From Kocuria rosea (GTDB taxonomy: Bacteria; Actinomycetota; Actinomycetes; Actinomycetales; Micrococcaceae): a DNA stretch of 64,000 nt. The stretch covers positions 168,075-232,074 of the forward strand of contig NZ_JAMBOG010000003.1 of NCBI RefSeq assembly GCF_023715525.1, written 5' to 3'. The position numbers and the translations under genes were made by a program. The notes below the pieces were generated by a model. The model saw nothing but the letters and a program-made list of their open reading frames with translations, ran no database searches and was not told the DNA's origin. Below, in pieces: positions 21,931 to 31,257 of the stretch (positions within the stretch are counted from its first letter, which is position 1; every line of letters starts with the position of its first letter).

Positions 21931-23126
21931 CCGCATTCCCGCCCACCGGGTCCTTCCCGCTCGGCGACTCCGCCTTCTACGAGGAGGAGCACGAGGAGTT
22001 CCGCGAAGTCGCCCGCGAGTTCGCGGCCCGGGAGCTCGCGCCCCACTACGCCGAGTGGGACGCCCAGCACATGATGCCCCGCAGCATGTGGACCGCCGCC
22101 GGCCAGGCGGGCCTGCTGGGCCTGGCCGTGCCGGAGGAGTACGGCGGCATGGGCCTGGCCGACTACCGGTTCCGCGCCGTGCTCGACGAGGAGCTGGTGC
22201 GCGTGGGCGCCCTCGGCGCGGCCCTGGCCCTGCACCTCACCGACGACTGGGTGCTGCCCCACCTGCTCGCCCACGGGACCCCCGAGCAGAAGGAGCGGTG
22301 GCTGCCGCGGATCCTCACCGGCGAGCTCGTCGCCTCCGTGGCCTGGACCGAGCCCGGCGCCGGGTCCGACCTGCGCGGGGTGCGCACCCGGGCGGTGCGC
22401 GACGGCGGGGACTGGCTGCTCAACGGGCAGAAGACCTTCATCGGCAACGGGATCAGCGGGGACGCCGCACTCGTGCTCGCCCGCACCGACGGGCGCGGCG
22501 ACCGCGCCGGGGAGGGCAGCTTCAGCCTGTTCCTGGTGCACAAGGCCGACTCCCCCGGCTACACGACGGGCCGCCGGCTCGACAAGATGGGCCTGCACGC
22601 CTCGGACACCGCCGAGCTGTTCTTCGAGGACGTCCGCGTGCCCAGCGCCCACCTGATCGGGACGGAGGGGTCCGGCCTGGCCCAGATCCGCCGGCAGCTG
22701 CCGCAGGGCCGGCTCGCGATCGCCGTGGCCGCGGCCGCCCTCGCCCGGGCCACCCTCGAGACCACACTGGCGTACACCAGGGACCGCACGGCGTTCGGCA
22801 CGCGGGTGCTCGACTTCCAGCACTCCCGGTTCGAGCTGGCCGACCTGCTGGTCGAGGTCGAGGTCACCGAGGCCTACGTCCGGCGGGCGGTGCACGCCTT
22901 CAACGCCGGCGCCCTCGACGTCGTGGGCGCCTCCAAGGCCAAGTACTGGGCGGCCGAGCGGGCGAAGACCGTCACGGACCGGTGCCTGCAGCTGCACGGC
23001 GGCTACGGCTACATCCTCGACTACCCCGTGGCCCAGGCGTACCTGGCGGCGCGGCTGCTGACGATCTTCGGGGGCACCAGCGAGATCCTCCGGGAGACCG
23101 TCGGGCGGGCCGTGGCGCAGGACTGA
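21927..23126 (+). CDS. Acyl-CoA dehydrogenase
   Basis: 399-residue flavoprotein. Motifs: [81 protein letters not shown], and the end QLHGGYGYILDYPVAQAYLA followed by FGGTSEILRE. The GTSEI form and the FIGNG loop group it with medium/long-chain or branched acyl dehydrogenases; substrate not determinable. Translationally coupled to tetR and followed by an acyl-CoA synthetase, suggesting the pair activates and oxidises a fatty or branched acid under TetR control. Confidence 0.88.
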   Translation: MTAFPPTGSFPLGDSAFYEEEHEEFREVAREFAARELAPHYAEWDAQHMMPRSMWTAAGQAGLLGLAVPEEYGGMGLADYRFRAVLDEELVRVGALGAALALHLTDDWVLPHLLAHGTPEQKERWLPRILTGELVASVAWTEPGAGSDLRGVRTRAVRDGGDWLLNGQKTFIGNGISGDAALVLARTDGRGDRAGEGSFSLFLVHKADSPGYTTGRRLDKMGLHASDTAELFFEDVRVPSAHLIGTEGSGLAQIRRQLPQGRLAIAVAAAALARATLETTLAYTRDRTAFGTRVLDFQHSRFELADLLVEVEVTEAYVRRAVHAFNAGALDVVGASKAKYWAAERAKTVTDRCLQLHGGYGYILDYPVAQAYLAARLLTIFGGTSEILRETVGRAVAQD

Positions 23127-23239
23127 GCACGTCACGCGCTGCGGGACGTGACGGCCACCACGTAGAATGGCACCCATCAGTTGATCGCCGCCAATCGGAT
23201 CGGCCGGCCGCACCGACCGGCCGGGCTGGGGGAGCACCC

Positions 23240-24871
23240 GTGGAGATGCCGATCGACGACCTGTCCTACGCCGCCGGGGAGACCGCCCCGCCGCTGCTGA
23301 CGCGGACCGTCGCCCAGGACCTCGAGCGGACCGCCGCACGGTTCCCGGACCGTGAGGCCCTGGTGGACGTCGCCGCCGGCCGGCGGTGGACCTACGCCGA
23401 GTTCCGCCGGGACGTCCGCCGGCTGGCCACGGGCATGCACGGACTGGGGGTGCGCACGGGGGACCGGGTGGGCGTGTGGGGTCCCAGCACCTGGGAGTGG
23501 GTGCTCGTGCAGTACGCGACGGCCGAGCTCGGCGCGCTCCTCGTCACCCTCGACCCGGCCTACCGCCCCCACGAGCTGGCCTACGTCCTGCGCCGGGCCG
23601 GGATCACCACGGTGGTGGCCCACCCGCGGTTCCGGGGCTCCGACCACCCCGCCATGCTGGACCAGGTCCGCGGCGCGTGCCCCGGGCTGCGGCACGTCGT
23701 GGTCATGGGCACGCCCGGGTGGGAGCAGCTGGCGGCCGCCGAGGCCGACGACGCCCTGCTGGAGAGGATCGGGGCCCGCCTGGACCCCGAGGACGCGATC
23801 ACCGTCCAGTACACCTCCGGGACCACGGGCTTCCCCAAGGGGGCCACGCTCAGCCACCGCAACATCCTCAACAACGGGTACTTCGTCGGCGAGCTCCTCG
23901 GCTACACCGAGGCAGACCGGGTGTGCCTGCCCGTGCCCCTCCACCACGGCTTCGGCATGGTCATCGGCAACCTCGCGTGCACCTCCCACGGCTCCTGCAC
24001 GGTGCTCCCCGCCCCGGCCTTCACCCCGGAGTCGGCCCTGCGCGCGGTCGAGCAGGAGCGGTGCACGAGCCTCTACGGCCTGCCCACGATGTTCGCCGCC
24101 GAGCTGGGCCTCGGCGGCCTCGGCGCGTTCGACCTCTCCAGCCTGCGCACCGGCGTCATCGCCGGCGCCACGTGCCCGGCCTCCGTCGTGGGCGCGGTGA
24201 TGGAGCGGCTGAACATGGCCGGGGTCAGCATCTGCTACGGCATGACCGAGACCTCGCCCGTGTCCACCCAGACCCGTTACGACGACCCGTTCGAGCGCCG
24301 CACCACCACCGTGGGCCGCGTGGGCCCGCACCTGGAGGTCAAGGTCGTCGACCCCGCCACGGGAGGGACCGTCCCGCACGGGACCGCCGGCGAGCTGTGC
24401 ACCCGGGGCTACAGCGTCATGAAGGGCTACTGGGACGAGCCCGAGAGCACCGCACTGGCCATCGACAGCGAGGGCTGGATGCACACCGGCGACCTCGCCG
24501 TGATGGACCGGGAGGGCTACGTGCAGATCACCGGCCGGGTCAAGGACATGGTCGTGCGCGGCGGCGAGCACGTCTACCCGCGCGAGGTCGAGGAGTTCCT
24601 GCTCACCCACCCGGACATCGTCGACGTGCAGGTGATCGGCGTGCCCGACGAGACCTACGGGGAGGAGGTCATGGCCTGGGTGCAGCTGCGCGACGGCGCG
24701 GCGCCCATGACGGCCGCGACGTTGCGGGCGTTCTGCGAGGGCCGGGTCTCCCGGCACAAGATCCCGCGCTACGTCCACGTCGTGGAGGAGTTCCCCGTGA
24801 CGGTGACCGGCAAGGTGCGCAAGGCCGAGCTGCGCGAGGAGGCCCTGAGGCTCCTGGACCTCGAGCGCTGA
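23240..24871 (+). CDS. AMP-binding acyl-CoA synthetase
   Basis: 543 residues, adenylate-forming family: carboxylate + ATP + CoA gives acyl-CoA. Motifs: the P-loop-like YTSGTTGFPKGATLSH, YGLPTMFAAEL, YGMTETSPVST (A5), GYWDEPESTALAIDSEGWMH, TGDLAVMDREGY, GRVKDMVVRGGEHVYPREVE and the catalytic Lys in PVTVTGKVRKAELRE. GTG at 23240 follows GGGGGAG at a good spacing; ATG at 23246 is two codons in. 113 bp after the dehydrogenase, so perhaps separately promoted. Probable substrate class is short/medium or branched fatty acids (inference). Confidence 0.9.
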   Translation: MEMPIDDLSYAAGETAPPLLTRTVAQDLERTAARFPDREALVDVAAGRRWTYAEFRRDVRRLATGMHGLGVRTGDRVGVWGPSTWEWVLVQYATAELGALLVTLDPAYRPHELAYVLRRAGITTVVAHPRFRGSDHPAMLDQVRGACPGLRHVVVMGTPGWEQLAAAEADDALLERIGARLDPEDAITVQYTSGTTGFPKGATLSHRNILNNGYFVGELLGYTEADRVCLPVPLHHGFGMVIGNLACTSHGSCTVLPAPAFTPESALRAVEQERCTSLYGLPTMFAAELGLGGLGAFDLSSLRTGVIAGATCPASVVGAVMERLNMAGVSICYGMTETSPVSTQTRYDDPFERRTTTVGRVGPHLEVKVVDPATGGTVPHGTAGELCTRGYSVMKGYWDEPESTALAIDSEGWMHTGDLAVMDREGYVQITGRVKDMVVRGGEHVYPREVEEFLLTHPDIVDVQVIGVPDETYGEEVMAWVQLRDGAAPMTAATLRAFCEGRVSRHKIPRYVHVVEEFPVTVTGKVRKAELREEALRLLDLER

Positions 24872-24897
24872 GCCCGCAGGACCGCGGGTCCGTGCGG

Positions 24898-25086
24898 TCA
24901 CCCCCGGAAGGACGCGATCATTCCCTGCAGCTGCCGGTGCTCCTGCGACCGGGCGCACTCCTCGGCCTCGTCCGGGGTGCAGGACTTCCGCTGCACCCGG
25001 AGGATGACCACCCCGCGCGAGTCGCCCCGACCGGGACCGGGGTCCGGAACCGCCTGCCCCAGCCCGTGCATGAGGTGCGCGAGCAT
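24898..25086 (-). CDS. Possible small protein, unrecognised
   Basis: An open frame of 62 codons in an otherwise empty 444-bp gap between the acyl-CoA synthetase and the SDR gene. The C-terminal half (VILRVQRKSCTPDEAEECAR) is charged with two Cys and looks more protein-like than random high-GC translation. GGAGG precedes the ATG but only 2 bases away. No family recognised. The rest of the gap (25087-25315) holds only the SDR leader. Confidence 0.3.
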   Translation of the reverse strand: MLAHLMHGLGQAVPDPGPGRGDSRGVVILRVQRKSCTPDEAEECARSQEHRQLQGMIASFRG

Positions 25087-25315
25087 GGCCTCCGGCGCCG
25101 TCGCCGGGCATGGTGCTGAGGACTGCAATCCACCCGCGTCAGCAGGCGCCGGCGACGCTTCGCAGGCTCGCCCGGCGAATCGTCGCGGAAGGGCGAGTTC
25201 CTCGTGGGAGCCGGGTGGTCCGAGGGGGACAGGCTCTGGGCGGCGCCGGAGGCCCTGGGTACGCTCGGAGGACACGGCTCCGCTCCCGGAACCGTGCGGG
25301 GACGGGAGAACGACC

Positions 25316-25990
25316 ATGGACCTGAACGGCGCGAGGATCCTCGTGGTGGGGGCGACCGGGGTGCTCGGGCAGCGGCTGTGCGAGCGGCTGAGCGAGCGCA
25401 CCACCCGGATCGCGGTGACCGGCCGCTCCGCCGCGGCGGCCGAGGAGCTGCGGCGCCGGCTGGGCCTGCGCTCGGCCCACGCCCTGGACCTCGTGGACCA
25501 CGACGCGGCCGCCGCGGTGGTCCGCGCGGCCGCGGCGGAGCTCGGCGGGCTCGACGCCGTGGTGGTCGCCACCGGCGTCGCCGCGTTCGGTCCGGCCGCC
25601 GAGGAGGACGAGGCGGTGGTCGAGGAGCTGTTCGAGGTCAACGCCCTCGGCCCGATGGCCGTCATCCGGGCGGCGCTGCCCCACCTGTCGGAGGGCGGGG
25701 CGATCGCGGTGCTCACGGGCGTGGCCGCGGAACTGCCGCTGGCCGGGATGGCCGCCTACGCCGCGAGCAAGGCCGCCATGGCGTCATGGCTGGGGTCGCT
25801 GCGCCGGGAGCTGCGGCGCCGCCGGATCGCGGTGGTGGACGCCCGGCTGCCGCACATGGACACCGGGCTGGTGGACCGGGCGCTGGCCGGCCTGCCGCCC
25901 GCGCTGCCGCCCGGCCACGACATCGACGACGCGCTGGCCGCCCTCGAGCGCGGCATGGAGCGCGGTGTGCACGAGGTGCGGATCGGCTAG
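25316..25990 (+). CDS. Short-chain dehydrogenase/reductase
   Basis: 224 residues, classical SDR: cofactor loop VVGATGVLGQRL with an Arg just after the second strand (TGRSAAA), which favours NADP; ATGVAAFGP in the NNAG position; catalytic YAASKAAMA with the upstream Ser position replaced by TGVAAE. Starts ATG at 25316 after GGGAGAACGACC. Monocistronic; the strong hairpin at 26032 lies after its stop. Substrate unknown. Confidence 0.85.
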   Translation: MDLNGARILVVGATGVLGQRLCERLSERTTRIAVTGRSAAAAEELRRRLGLRSAHALDLVDHDAAAAVVRAAAAELGGLDAVVVATGVAAFGPAAEEDEAVVEELFEVNALGPMAVIRAALPHLSEGGAIAVLTGVAAELPLAGMAAYAASKAAMASWLGSLRRELRRRRIAVVDARLPHMDTGLVDRALAGLPPALPPGHDIDDALAALERGMERGVHEVRIG

Positions 25991-26031
25991 GGCCGCCGAG
26001 CCCCACCCCCCTCACGCCGGCCCCCCAGGGA

Positions 26032-26071
26032 GACGTCGATCCCCCACGCGGCTTCGTGGGGGATCGACGTC
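26032..26071. terminator. Perfect 17-bp hairpin, bidirectional terminator
   Basis: GACGTCGATCCCCCACG and its exact reverse complement flank a 6-base loop (CGGCTT). It lies between the convergent ends of the SDR (25990) and the alcohol dehydrogenase (26109). No T-run on either side. Confidence 0.8.
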
Positions 26072-26108
26072 GAGCTGGGGACTCGGCGAGGGAGAATCCC
26101 GCCGCGGG

Positions 26109-27224
26109 TCACTCAAGCATGCGCACGATCGGCTTGACCACCGCCCCGGACTTGCTGTCGGCCAGGGCCTGCTCGATCTCGTCGAGGCCGTAGTACCGGA
26201 CGAGCTCGTCGAACGGGAAGCGGCCCTGCTTGTGGAGGTCGATCAGGGCGGGGATGAACCTGGTGCTGCGGCTGCCACCGCCCAGGACCCCGACCACGCG
26301 CTTGCCCCACAGCGTGCGCATGTGGTCCAGGCTGAAGCGGGCCTGGGCCGGGGCGCCGCCGATGAGCACCAGCGTCCCGAGCATGCCCACGCACTCGGCC
26401 GCCTGCTCCACAACGGGGACCACCCCGGTGCACTCGAAGGCGTAGTCCGCCGAGCCCCCGGTGATCCGGGCGACCTCCTCCAGCACGTCGGCTCGGGAGG
26501 AGTTGATCGTGTGAGTGGCCCCGTAGCGGGTGGCCAGCTCGAGCCGGGAGTCGTGCAGGTCCACGGCGATGATCGTGGTGGCAGCGGTGGAGCGGGCGGC
26601 CATGATCGCCGCCAGGCCCACCGCGCCCACGCCGAAGACCACCAGGGACGAGCCGGGCTCCGGGCGGGCCTCGTTGAGCACCGCCCCCGCCCCGGTGCCC
26701 AGCCCGCAGGCGAGGGGCCCGAGCAGCTCGAGCGGCACGTCGTCGGGAGCCCTGACCAGGGCGTCGGCCAGGGCGATCGAGTAGGTCGCGAAGGAGGACT
26801 GGCCGAAGAAGTGCCCGGAGACCTCTCCCCTCCCGCCGCGGGTGTAGGCAGAGGTCCCGGCCGCCTCGCCGAGGAAGCGGCGGCCCGAGACGAGGGCCTC
26901 CCCGGTGCGCAGGCAGTACCGGGGCTGGCCGTCGAGGCAGTTCCTGCACCGGCCGCAGGAGGGCCAGCCCAGGATCACCTTGTCCCCGGCGGCCACCGTC
27001 GTCACCCCCGGGCCCACCCGCTCGACGACCCCGGCGCCCTCGTGGCCGAGGATCCCGGGCAGCGGCAGGGGCATGTCGCCGTCGCGGGTGATGGCGTCGG
27101 TGTGGCAGACCCCGGACGCGACGATGCGGACCAGGACCTCACCCGGCTCGGGCTCGGCCAGCTCCACGTCCTGGAGCTGGAACGGGGCGCCGATCTCCTC
27201 GACGACGGCGGCTCGGATCTTCAT
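26109..27224 (-). CDS. Zinc-dependent alcohol dehydrogenase
   Basis: 371 residues, medium-chain dehydrogenase with two zincs. Catalytic zinc: SGVCHTD and GHEGAGVVERVG; structural zinc: four Cys in WPSCGRCRNCLDGQPRYCLR. Cofactor fold VVFGVGAVGLAAIMAARS followed by DLHDSRLELA (Asp favours NAD). Best fit is the aryl/benzyl alcohol dehydrogenase branch (AreB/XylB-like) or a mycothiol/formaldehyde-type relative. ATG at 27224 after GAGGAGAG. Separate transcription unit. Confidence 0.87.
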   Translation of the reverse strand: MKIRAAVVEEIGAPFQLQDVELAEPEPGEVLVRIVASGVCHTDAITRDGDMPLPLPGILGHEGAGVVERVGPGVTTVAAGDKVILGWPSCGRCRNCLDGQPRYCLRTGEALVSGRRFLGEAAGTSAYTRGGRGEVSGHFFGQSSFATYSIALADALVRAPDDVPLELLGPLACGLGTGAGAVLNEARPEPGSSLVVFGVGAVGLAAIMAARSTAATTIIAVDLHDSRLELATRYGATHTINSSRADVLEEVARITGGSADYAFECTGVVPVVEQAAECVGMLGTLVLIGGAPAQARFSLDHMRTLWGKRVVGVLGGGSRSTRFIPALIDLHKQGRFPFDELVRYYGLDEIEQALADSKSGAVVKPIVRMLE

Positions 27225-27302
27225 GGCGCTCTCCTCTGCGGTGACGTGGACCACGGGCTGTGCTCCGCAGTCTAGGGCCGGGCCCGGGTGCGTCCCAGAG
27301 GA

Positions 27303-28580
27303 TCAGGGGCGGGCCCGGAGCACCCCCGCCATCAGCACGGCCACGAGCGCGAAGACCGGGACGACGACGAGCGCCCAGCGCAGCCCCGCCGCGTCGGACA
27401 GGGCCCCGACCGCCGGGGAGAGGCTGAGGAAGCTGATCCGCATCAGCCAGCTCACCAGGGCCAGCCCGGTGCCGGGCTTCAGGCCGGGGAGGTCGTCGGC
27501 GGCGTGGTAGGCCGCGGGCACGAGGGTCGCGCAGCCGAAGCCGGCGAGCGCGAAGCCGGCCACGGCCGCCGCCGGGCCGGGGGCGAGCACCACCAGGAGC
27601 ATGCCGGCGGCGCTCAGCGCCGCCCCCGCCCGGGCCACGGCGACGCGGCCCCACCGGTCGGTCATGGGGTCCCCGAGCATCCGGCCCACGAACTGCGCCG
27701 CCATCATGGCCACGAGCCCCAGCCCCGCGGCGGCCAGGGGCGCGCGCAGCTCCGCGGTGAGGTAGACCGCCGACCAGTTCGCGCCCACGTCCTCGATCAT
27801 CACCCCGGCGATGGCGATCACCGCGACCGGGAGCAGGCGCCCGACGACCACGCGCCCCGCCCCGCCGCGGCCGGCCCCGGCGGGCACCGGATCGCCGGCG
27901 GGCCGGGAGTCGCCGGGCGCCGCCGTCGTCGTCGCGTCCGGCTCCACGGTGCGCAGGGCGGTGCCCTCGGCGCGGGTGAGGGCGGAGCGCAGCGCGACCA
28001 GGGCCACCGCGCTCCACAGCAGCCCGCTGCCCAGCAGGTGCCAGGCGAGGGGCACCCCGAGCACGAGGGCGGCCGTGCCCATGAGGCCGCCGGCCACGGC
28101 CCCCAGGCTCCACAGGGCGTGCAGGGAGTTGATGATCGAGCGGCCGCGGGCGCGCTGGACGTCCATGCCCTGGGCGTTCTGCGCGGTGTCGACGTGGGCG
28201 TCGAGCGCCCCGCCCAGGAACATCGCGACCAGGAAGACCCCGAGCCCGATCCCCGTGCCCGCCCCGGGACCGGCGCCGGCCCCGGCCGCCGCGACGCACG
28301 CGCAGAGCAGGACGGTGCCGAGGCCCGCCACCGGGCCGGAGCCGAACCGGCGGATCGCCCGCGCCGGGAGGGCGCCGATGAGGATCGCCCCGAGCGGGAA
28401 CGCGACGACCGCCAGGCCGTAGAGGGTGTTGGAGAGCCCGAACGCGTCCTTGACCTCGGGGAAGCGCGGCAGCAGGTTGGCGTAGAGGGCGCCGTTGGTG
28501 AGGAAGAACGCCGAGACGGCGATCCGGGCGCGGCGAACGCGGGCGGGGGCGAGGCCGGCCCCCGCGGTGCTCAAAGCCAC
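27303..28580 (-). CDS. MFS transporter
   Basis: 425 residues, 12 hydrophobic segments, major facilitator superfamily. Similar in style to the YbjJ/fucose-permease-like group: FFLTNGALYANLLPRFPEVK in helix 1, ARAIRRFGSG as the 2-3 loop, DAHVDTAQNAQGMDVQRARG and IEDVGANWSAVYL in helix 7. The start is unclear: GTG at 28580 or TTG at 28574, both inside the last codons of corA, with which it overlaps and is likely co-transcribed. Substrate not determinable. Confidence 0.8.
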   Translation of the reverse strand: MALSTAGAGLAPARVRRARIAVSAFFLTNGALYANLLPRFPEVKDAFGLSNTLYGLAVVAFPLGAILIGALPARAIRRFGSGPVAGLGTVLLCACVAAAGAGAGPGAGTGIGLGVFLVAMFLGGALDAHVDTAQNAQGMDVQRARGRSIINSLHALWSLGAVAGGLMGTAALVLGVPLAWHLLGSGLLWSAVALVALRSALTRAEGTALRTVEPDATTTAAPGDSRPAGDPVPAGAGRGGAGRVVVGRLLPVAVIAIAGVMIEDVGANWSAVYLTAELRAPLAAAGLGLVAMMAAQFVGRMLGDPMTDRWGRVAVARAGAALSAAGMLLVVLAPGPAAAVAGFALAGFGCATLVPAAYHAADDLPGLKPGTGLALVSWLMRISFLSLSPAVGALSDAAGLRWALVVVPVFALVAVLMAGVLRARP

Positions 28581-29587
28581 TTCTTCCACTTGAACACCCC
28601 GTAGAGGGCCACGCCCATGACGAGCATCAGCAGCAGCGCGAACGGGTAGCCCAGCGCCCAGCCGAGCTCGGGCATGTGCTCGAAGTTCATCCCGTAGACG
28701 GTGCCGACCAGGGTCGGGGCGAAGAGGATGGCCGCCCAGGAGGAGATCCGCTTGACCTCCTCGCTCTGGGCGAGGGCGGACTCGCTGAGCCGCTGCATCT
28801 CGTCGTTCTGCCGCTGTCCCACGAGGGTCGCGTGCACGGTGAGCGCGTTCTGCAGCAGGGCCCGGTAGGCGTCGGCGCGCTCCGCGGCCCGGATCGCGTG
28901 GTCCTCCACGTCCCGCAGCCGCCGCTGCAGCTCGACGTCCAGCTGGTACTTCTCCGACCCGCGCTGGAGGGCCTGCATCATGGCCACGAGCGGGTGGACC
29001 GCGCGCTGGAACTCGATGACCTCCCGCGAGAGCTCGTAGACGCGGCGGGAGACGTCCCGGTCCGCGCCGAAGATCTCGTCCTCGATCTCGTCGATGTCGT
29101 TCTCCAGCCCCGCCAGCACGGGGGCGTAGCGGTCGACCACCTCGTCGAGGATCCCGTACAGGACCGCCTGCGGGCCCATGGCCAGCAGCTCCGGGGAGGC
29201 CTCCATCCGGCTGCGGACCGCCGCCAGGTCGGGGGACTCGGCGTGCCGGACGGTGACCACGAAGTCGGCGCCCACGAAGACGTGCAGCTCCCCGAACTCG
29301 ACCTTCTCGACGTCGTCCAGGTAGCGGGCCGGGCGCAGCACCACGAACAGGGTCTCCCCGAAGCGCTCGAGCTTGGCCCGCTGGTGGCCCTTGAGGGCGT
29401 CCTCCACGGCGAGCTCGTGCAGGCCGAACTCCGCCGCCACGGACTGCACCTCCGCGGGCTCGGGACGGTACATCCCGATCCAGGCCATCCCGCCGCGGTC
29501 GCGCATGACCTCGTAGGTCTCGTCGAGGTCGTGCGGGCTCGAGGTCCGCACCCCGCCCACGTACACCGCGTTGTCCACCAGGGTCAC
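28571..29587 (-). CDS. corA: CorA-type magnesium transporter
   Basis: 338 residues. A long acidic cytoplasmic domain, a coiled stalk (RRLRDVEDHAIRAAERADAY) and two C-terminal membrane helices with the signature YGMNFEHMPEL between them and a basic end FKWKKWL. Channel for Mg2+ (also Co2+, Ni2+) as a pentamer in the cytoplasmic membrane. GTG at 29587. Overlaps the MFS gene downstream. Confidence 0.93.
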   Translation of the reverse strand: MTLVDNAVYVGGVRTSSPHDLDETYEVMRDRGGMAWIGMYRPEPAEVQSVAAEFGLHELAVEDALKGHQRAKLERFGETLFVVLRPARYLDDVEKVEFGELHVFVGADFVVTVRHAESPDLAAVRSRMEASPELLAMGPQAVLYGILDEVVDRYAPVLAGLENDIDEIEDEIFGADRDVSRRVYELSREVIEFQRAVHPLVAMMQALQRGSEKYQLDVELQRRLRDVEDHAIRAAERADAYRALLQNALTVHATLVGQRQNDEMQRLSESALAQSEEVKRISSWAAILFAPTLVGTVYGMNFEHMPELGWALGYPFALLLMLVMGVALYGVFKWKKWL

Positions 29588-29678
29588 CGCGCACCCGCCT
29601 CCCGTGCTCTCGTGCTGCCGCCGATCGTTCCCGCCCCATCATGGCAGGACGCGGCGGGCCCGCCCGGCGCCGGCGGGC

Positions 29679-31247
29679 TCAGCGCACCGTGAACGTCCGC
29701 TCGTGCAGGCCGGAGGCGCCGTCGGGAGCGGGCGGGGCCTGCTCGGCGGTCTGGACGGTGCCGTCCCGGTCGACCGCCCGCACCCGCACCACGTGCTCCC
29801 CGGCGGGGAGGTCCGGGCGCCGGAGCACCCACTGCCGCCAGGTGTCGTCGGAGGTCGCCGCCCCGAGCCGCGCCTCCTGCCAGTCGCCGCCGTCCACGCT
29901 GACCTGTACCGCCGCGATCCCGACGTGCTGGGCCCACGCGGTCCCCGCGAGCACCACCTGCCCGGCGTCGACGCCCGCCCGGTCCCGGGGCACCTCGATG
30001 CGGGAGCTGAGCTTGACCGGCCCGCGGGCCGACCAGCCGCGGGTGGTCCAGTAGGCCTGGGCGCGGTCGAAGCGGGTGACCTCGAGGTCCACCACCCACT
30101 TCGTCGCCGAGACGTACCCGTAGAGCCCCGGCACGACCATCCGCACGGGGTAGCCGTGCTCGAACGGCAGCGGCTGCCCGTTCATGCTCACCGCGAGCAG
30201 GGAGTCCCGGTCCGGGTCGGTCAGCGCCTCCAGCGGGGTGCCGGCGGTGAACCCGTCCTGGGAGGTGGACAGGACCATGTCCGCCCCGGCCTGCACCCCG
30301 GTCTCGGCCAGCAGCTCGCGCAGCGGCACGCCGCTCCACACGGCGTTGCCCACGAGGTCCCCGCCCACGGGGTTCGACACGCACGCCAGCGTCACGGCGC
30401 GCTCGAGCAGCGGCCGTGCCGTGAGGTCCTCGAAGCCCAGGGTGAGCTCGCGGTCCACCAGCCCGTGGATCCGCAGCCGCCAGTCGGCGACGTCGATGCG
30501 CGGGACGGCGAGCGCGGTGTCGATGCGGTAGAAGTCCTCGGCGGGGGTCAGCCACGGCGCCACCCCGTCGACACCCACGTCCGTGCCGGCCGGCACGCGC
30601 TCCCGCACGGCCGGGGCGGGGATCCGCAGCAGCTCGCGGGCGGCGGGGACCCGCGCGGCCGCCGCGCTCGCCCACCGTCCGGCGACCCCCGCGGCCGTGC
30701 CCAGCACGGCCGCGGCCGCGGCCAGGCGCACGAAGCCGCGGCGGTCGAGGCCCGGGCCCCCGTCCCGGACCGCGGCCCGGCGGGTGAGCTGTGCCAGGAA
30801 GAGCGCCCCGGCGCCCGTGCCGACGACGACGGGTACCAGGTCCGCCACGGACGCCCCCGCGCGCGTGAGCACCGCGATCAGGCCGAGCAGGCCCAGCACG
30901 CCCAGCAGCACCACGCCCATGGGCCGGTTGGCCCGCTGGGCGGCGCCAATGCCCGCGCCCAGCCCGATCAGGCCGGCGGCCATCACCAGGACGAGCACGA
31001 GCTTGTCGGCGGTGCCGAACAGGGCGATCGCCGCGTCCTTGACCGGCGCGGGGACCGCGTCCACGACCACCCCGCCCACGGCGGTGAGCGGGGCGCCGAC
31101 CGGGCCGGTCACCCACGCGAGCAGCTCGGCCAGGCCCACGGCCAGCGCGGTCGCGGCGATGCCGACCAGCAGCCACGGGCCGAGCCCCGCCGGTGGGCGC
31201 CCGCGGGCCGGGATGCGGGCCGGCGCGCCGGCCGGTGAGCTCGTCAT
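29679..31247 (-). CDS. Membrane-anchored sulfite-oxidase-like molybdoenzyme
   Basis: 522 residues. About four N-terminal membrane helices (20-150), then a twin-Arg-like DRRGFVRLAAAAAVLG at residue 168, and a molybdopterin domain with ALTLAC-type cysteine (RAVTLACVSNPVGG; Cys ligand of Mo), WSGVPLRELL, MNGQPLPFEHGYPVRMVVPG, YGYVSATKWV and a C-terminal Ig-like dimerisation domain (QVSVDGGDWQEARL). Extracytoplasmic oxidoreductase of the sulfite oxidase/YedY superfamily, widespread in actinobacteria; the electron donor is unknown. Confidence 0.88.
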   Translation of the reverse strand: MTSSPAGAPARIPARGRPPAGLGPWLLVGIAATALAVGLAELLAWVTGPVGAPLTAVGGVVVDAVPAPVKDAAIALFGTADKLVLVLVMAAGLIGLGAGIGAAQRANRPMGVVLLGVLGLLGLIAVLTRAGASVADLVPVVVGTGAGALFLAQLTRRAAVRDGGPGLDRRGFVRLAAAAAVLGTAAGVAGRWASAAAARVPAARELLRIPAPAVRERVPAGTDVGVDGVAPWLTPAEDFYRIDTALAVPRIDVADWRLRIHGLVDRELTLGFEDLTARPLLERAVTLACVSNPVGGDLVGNAVWSGVPLRELLAETGVQAGADMVLSTSQDGFTAGTPLEALTDPDRDSLLAVSMNGQPLPFEHGYPVRMVVPGLYGYVSATKWVVDLEVTRFDRAQAYWTTRGWSARGPVKLSSRIEVPRDRAGVDAGQVVLAGTAWAQHVGIAAVQVSVDGGDWQEARLGAATSDDTWRQWVLRRPDLPAGEHVVRVRAVDRDGTVQTAEQAPPAPDGASGLHERTFTVR

Positions 31248-31257
31248 GGGCCCCAGG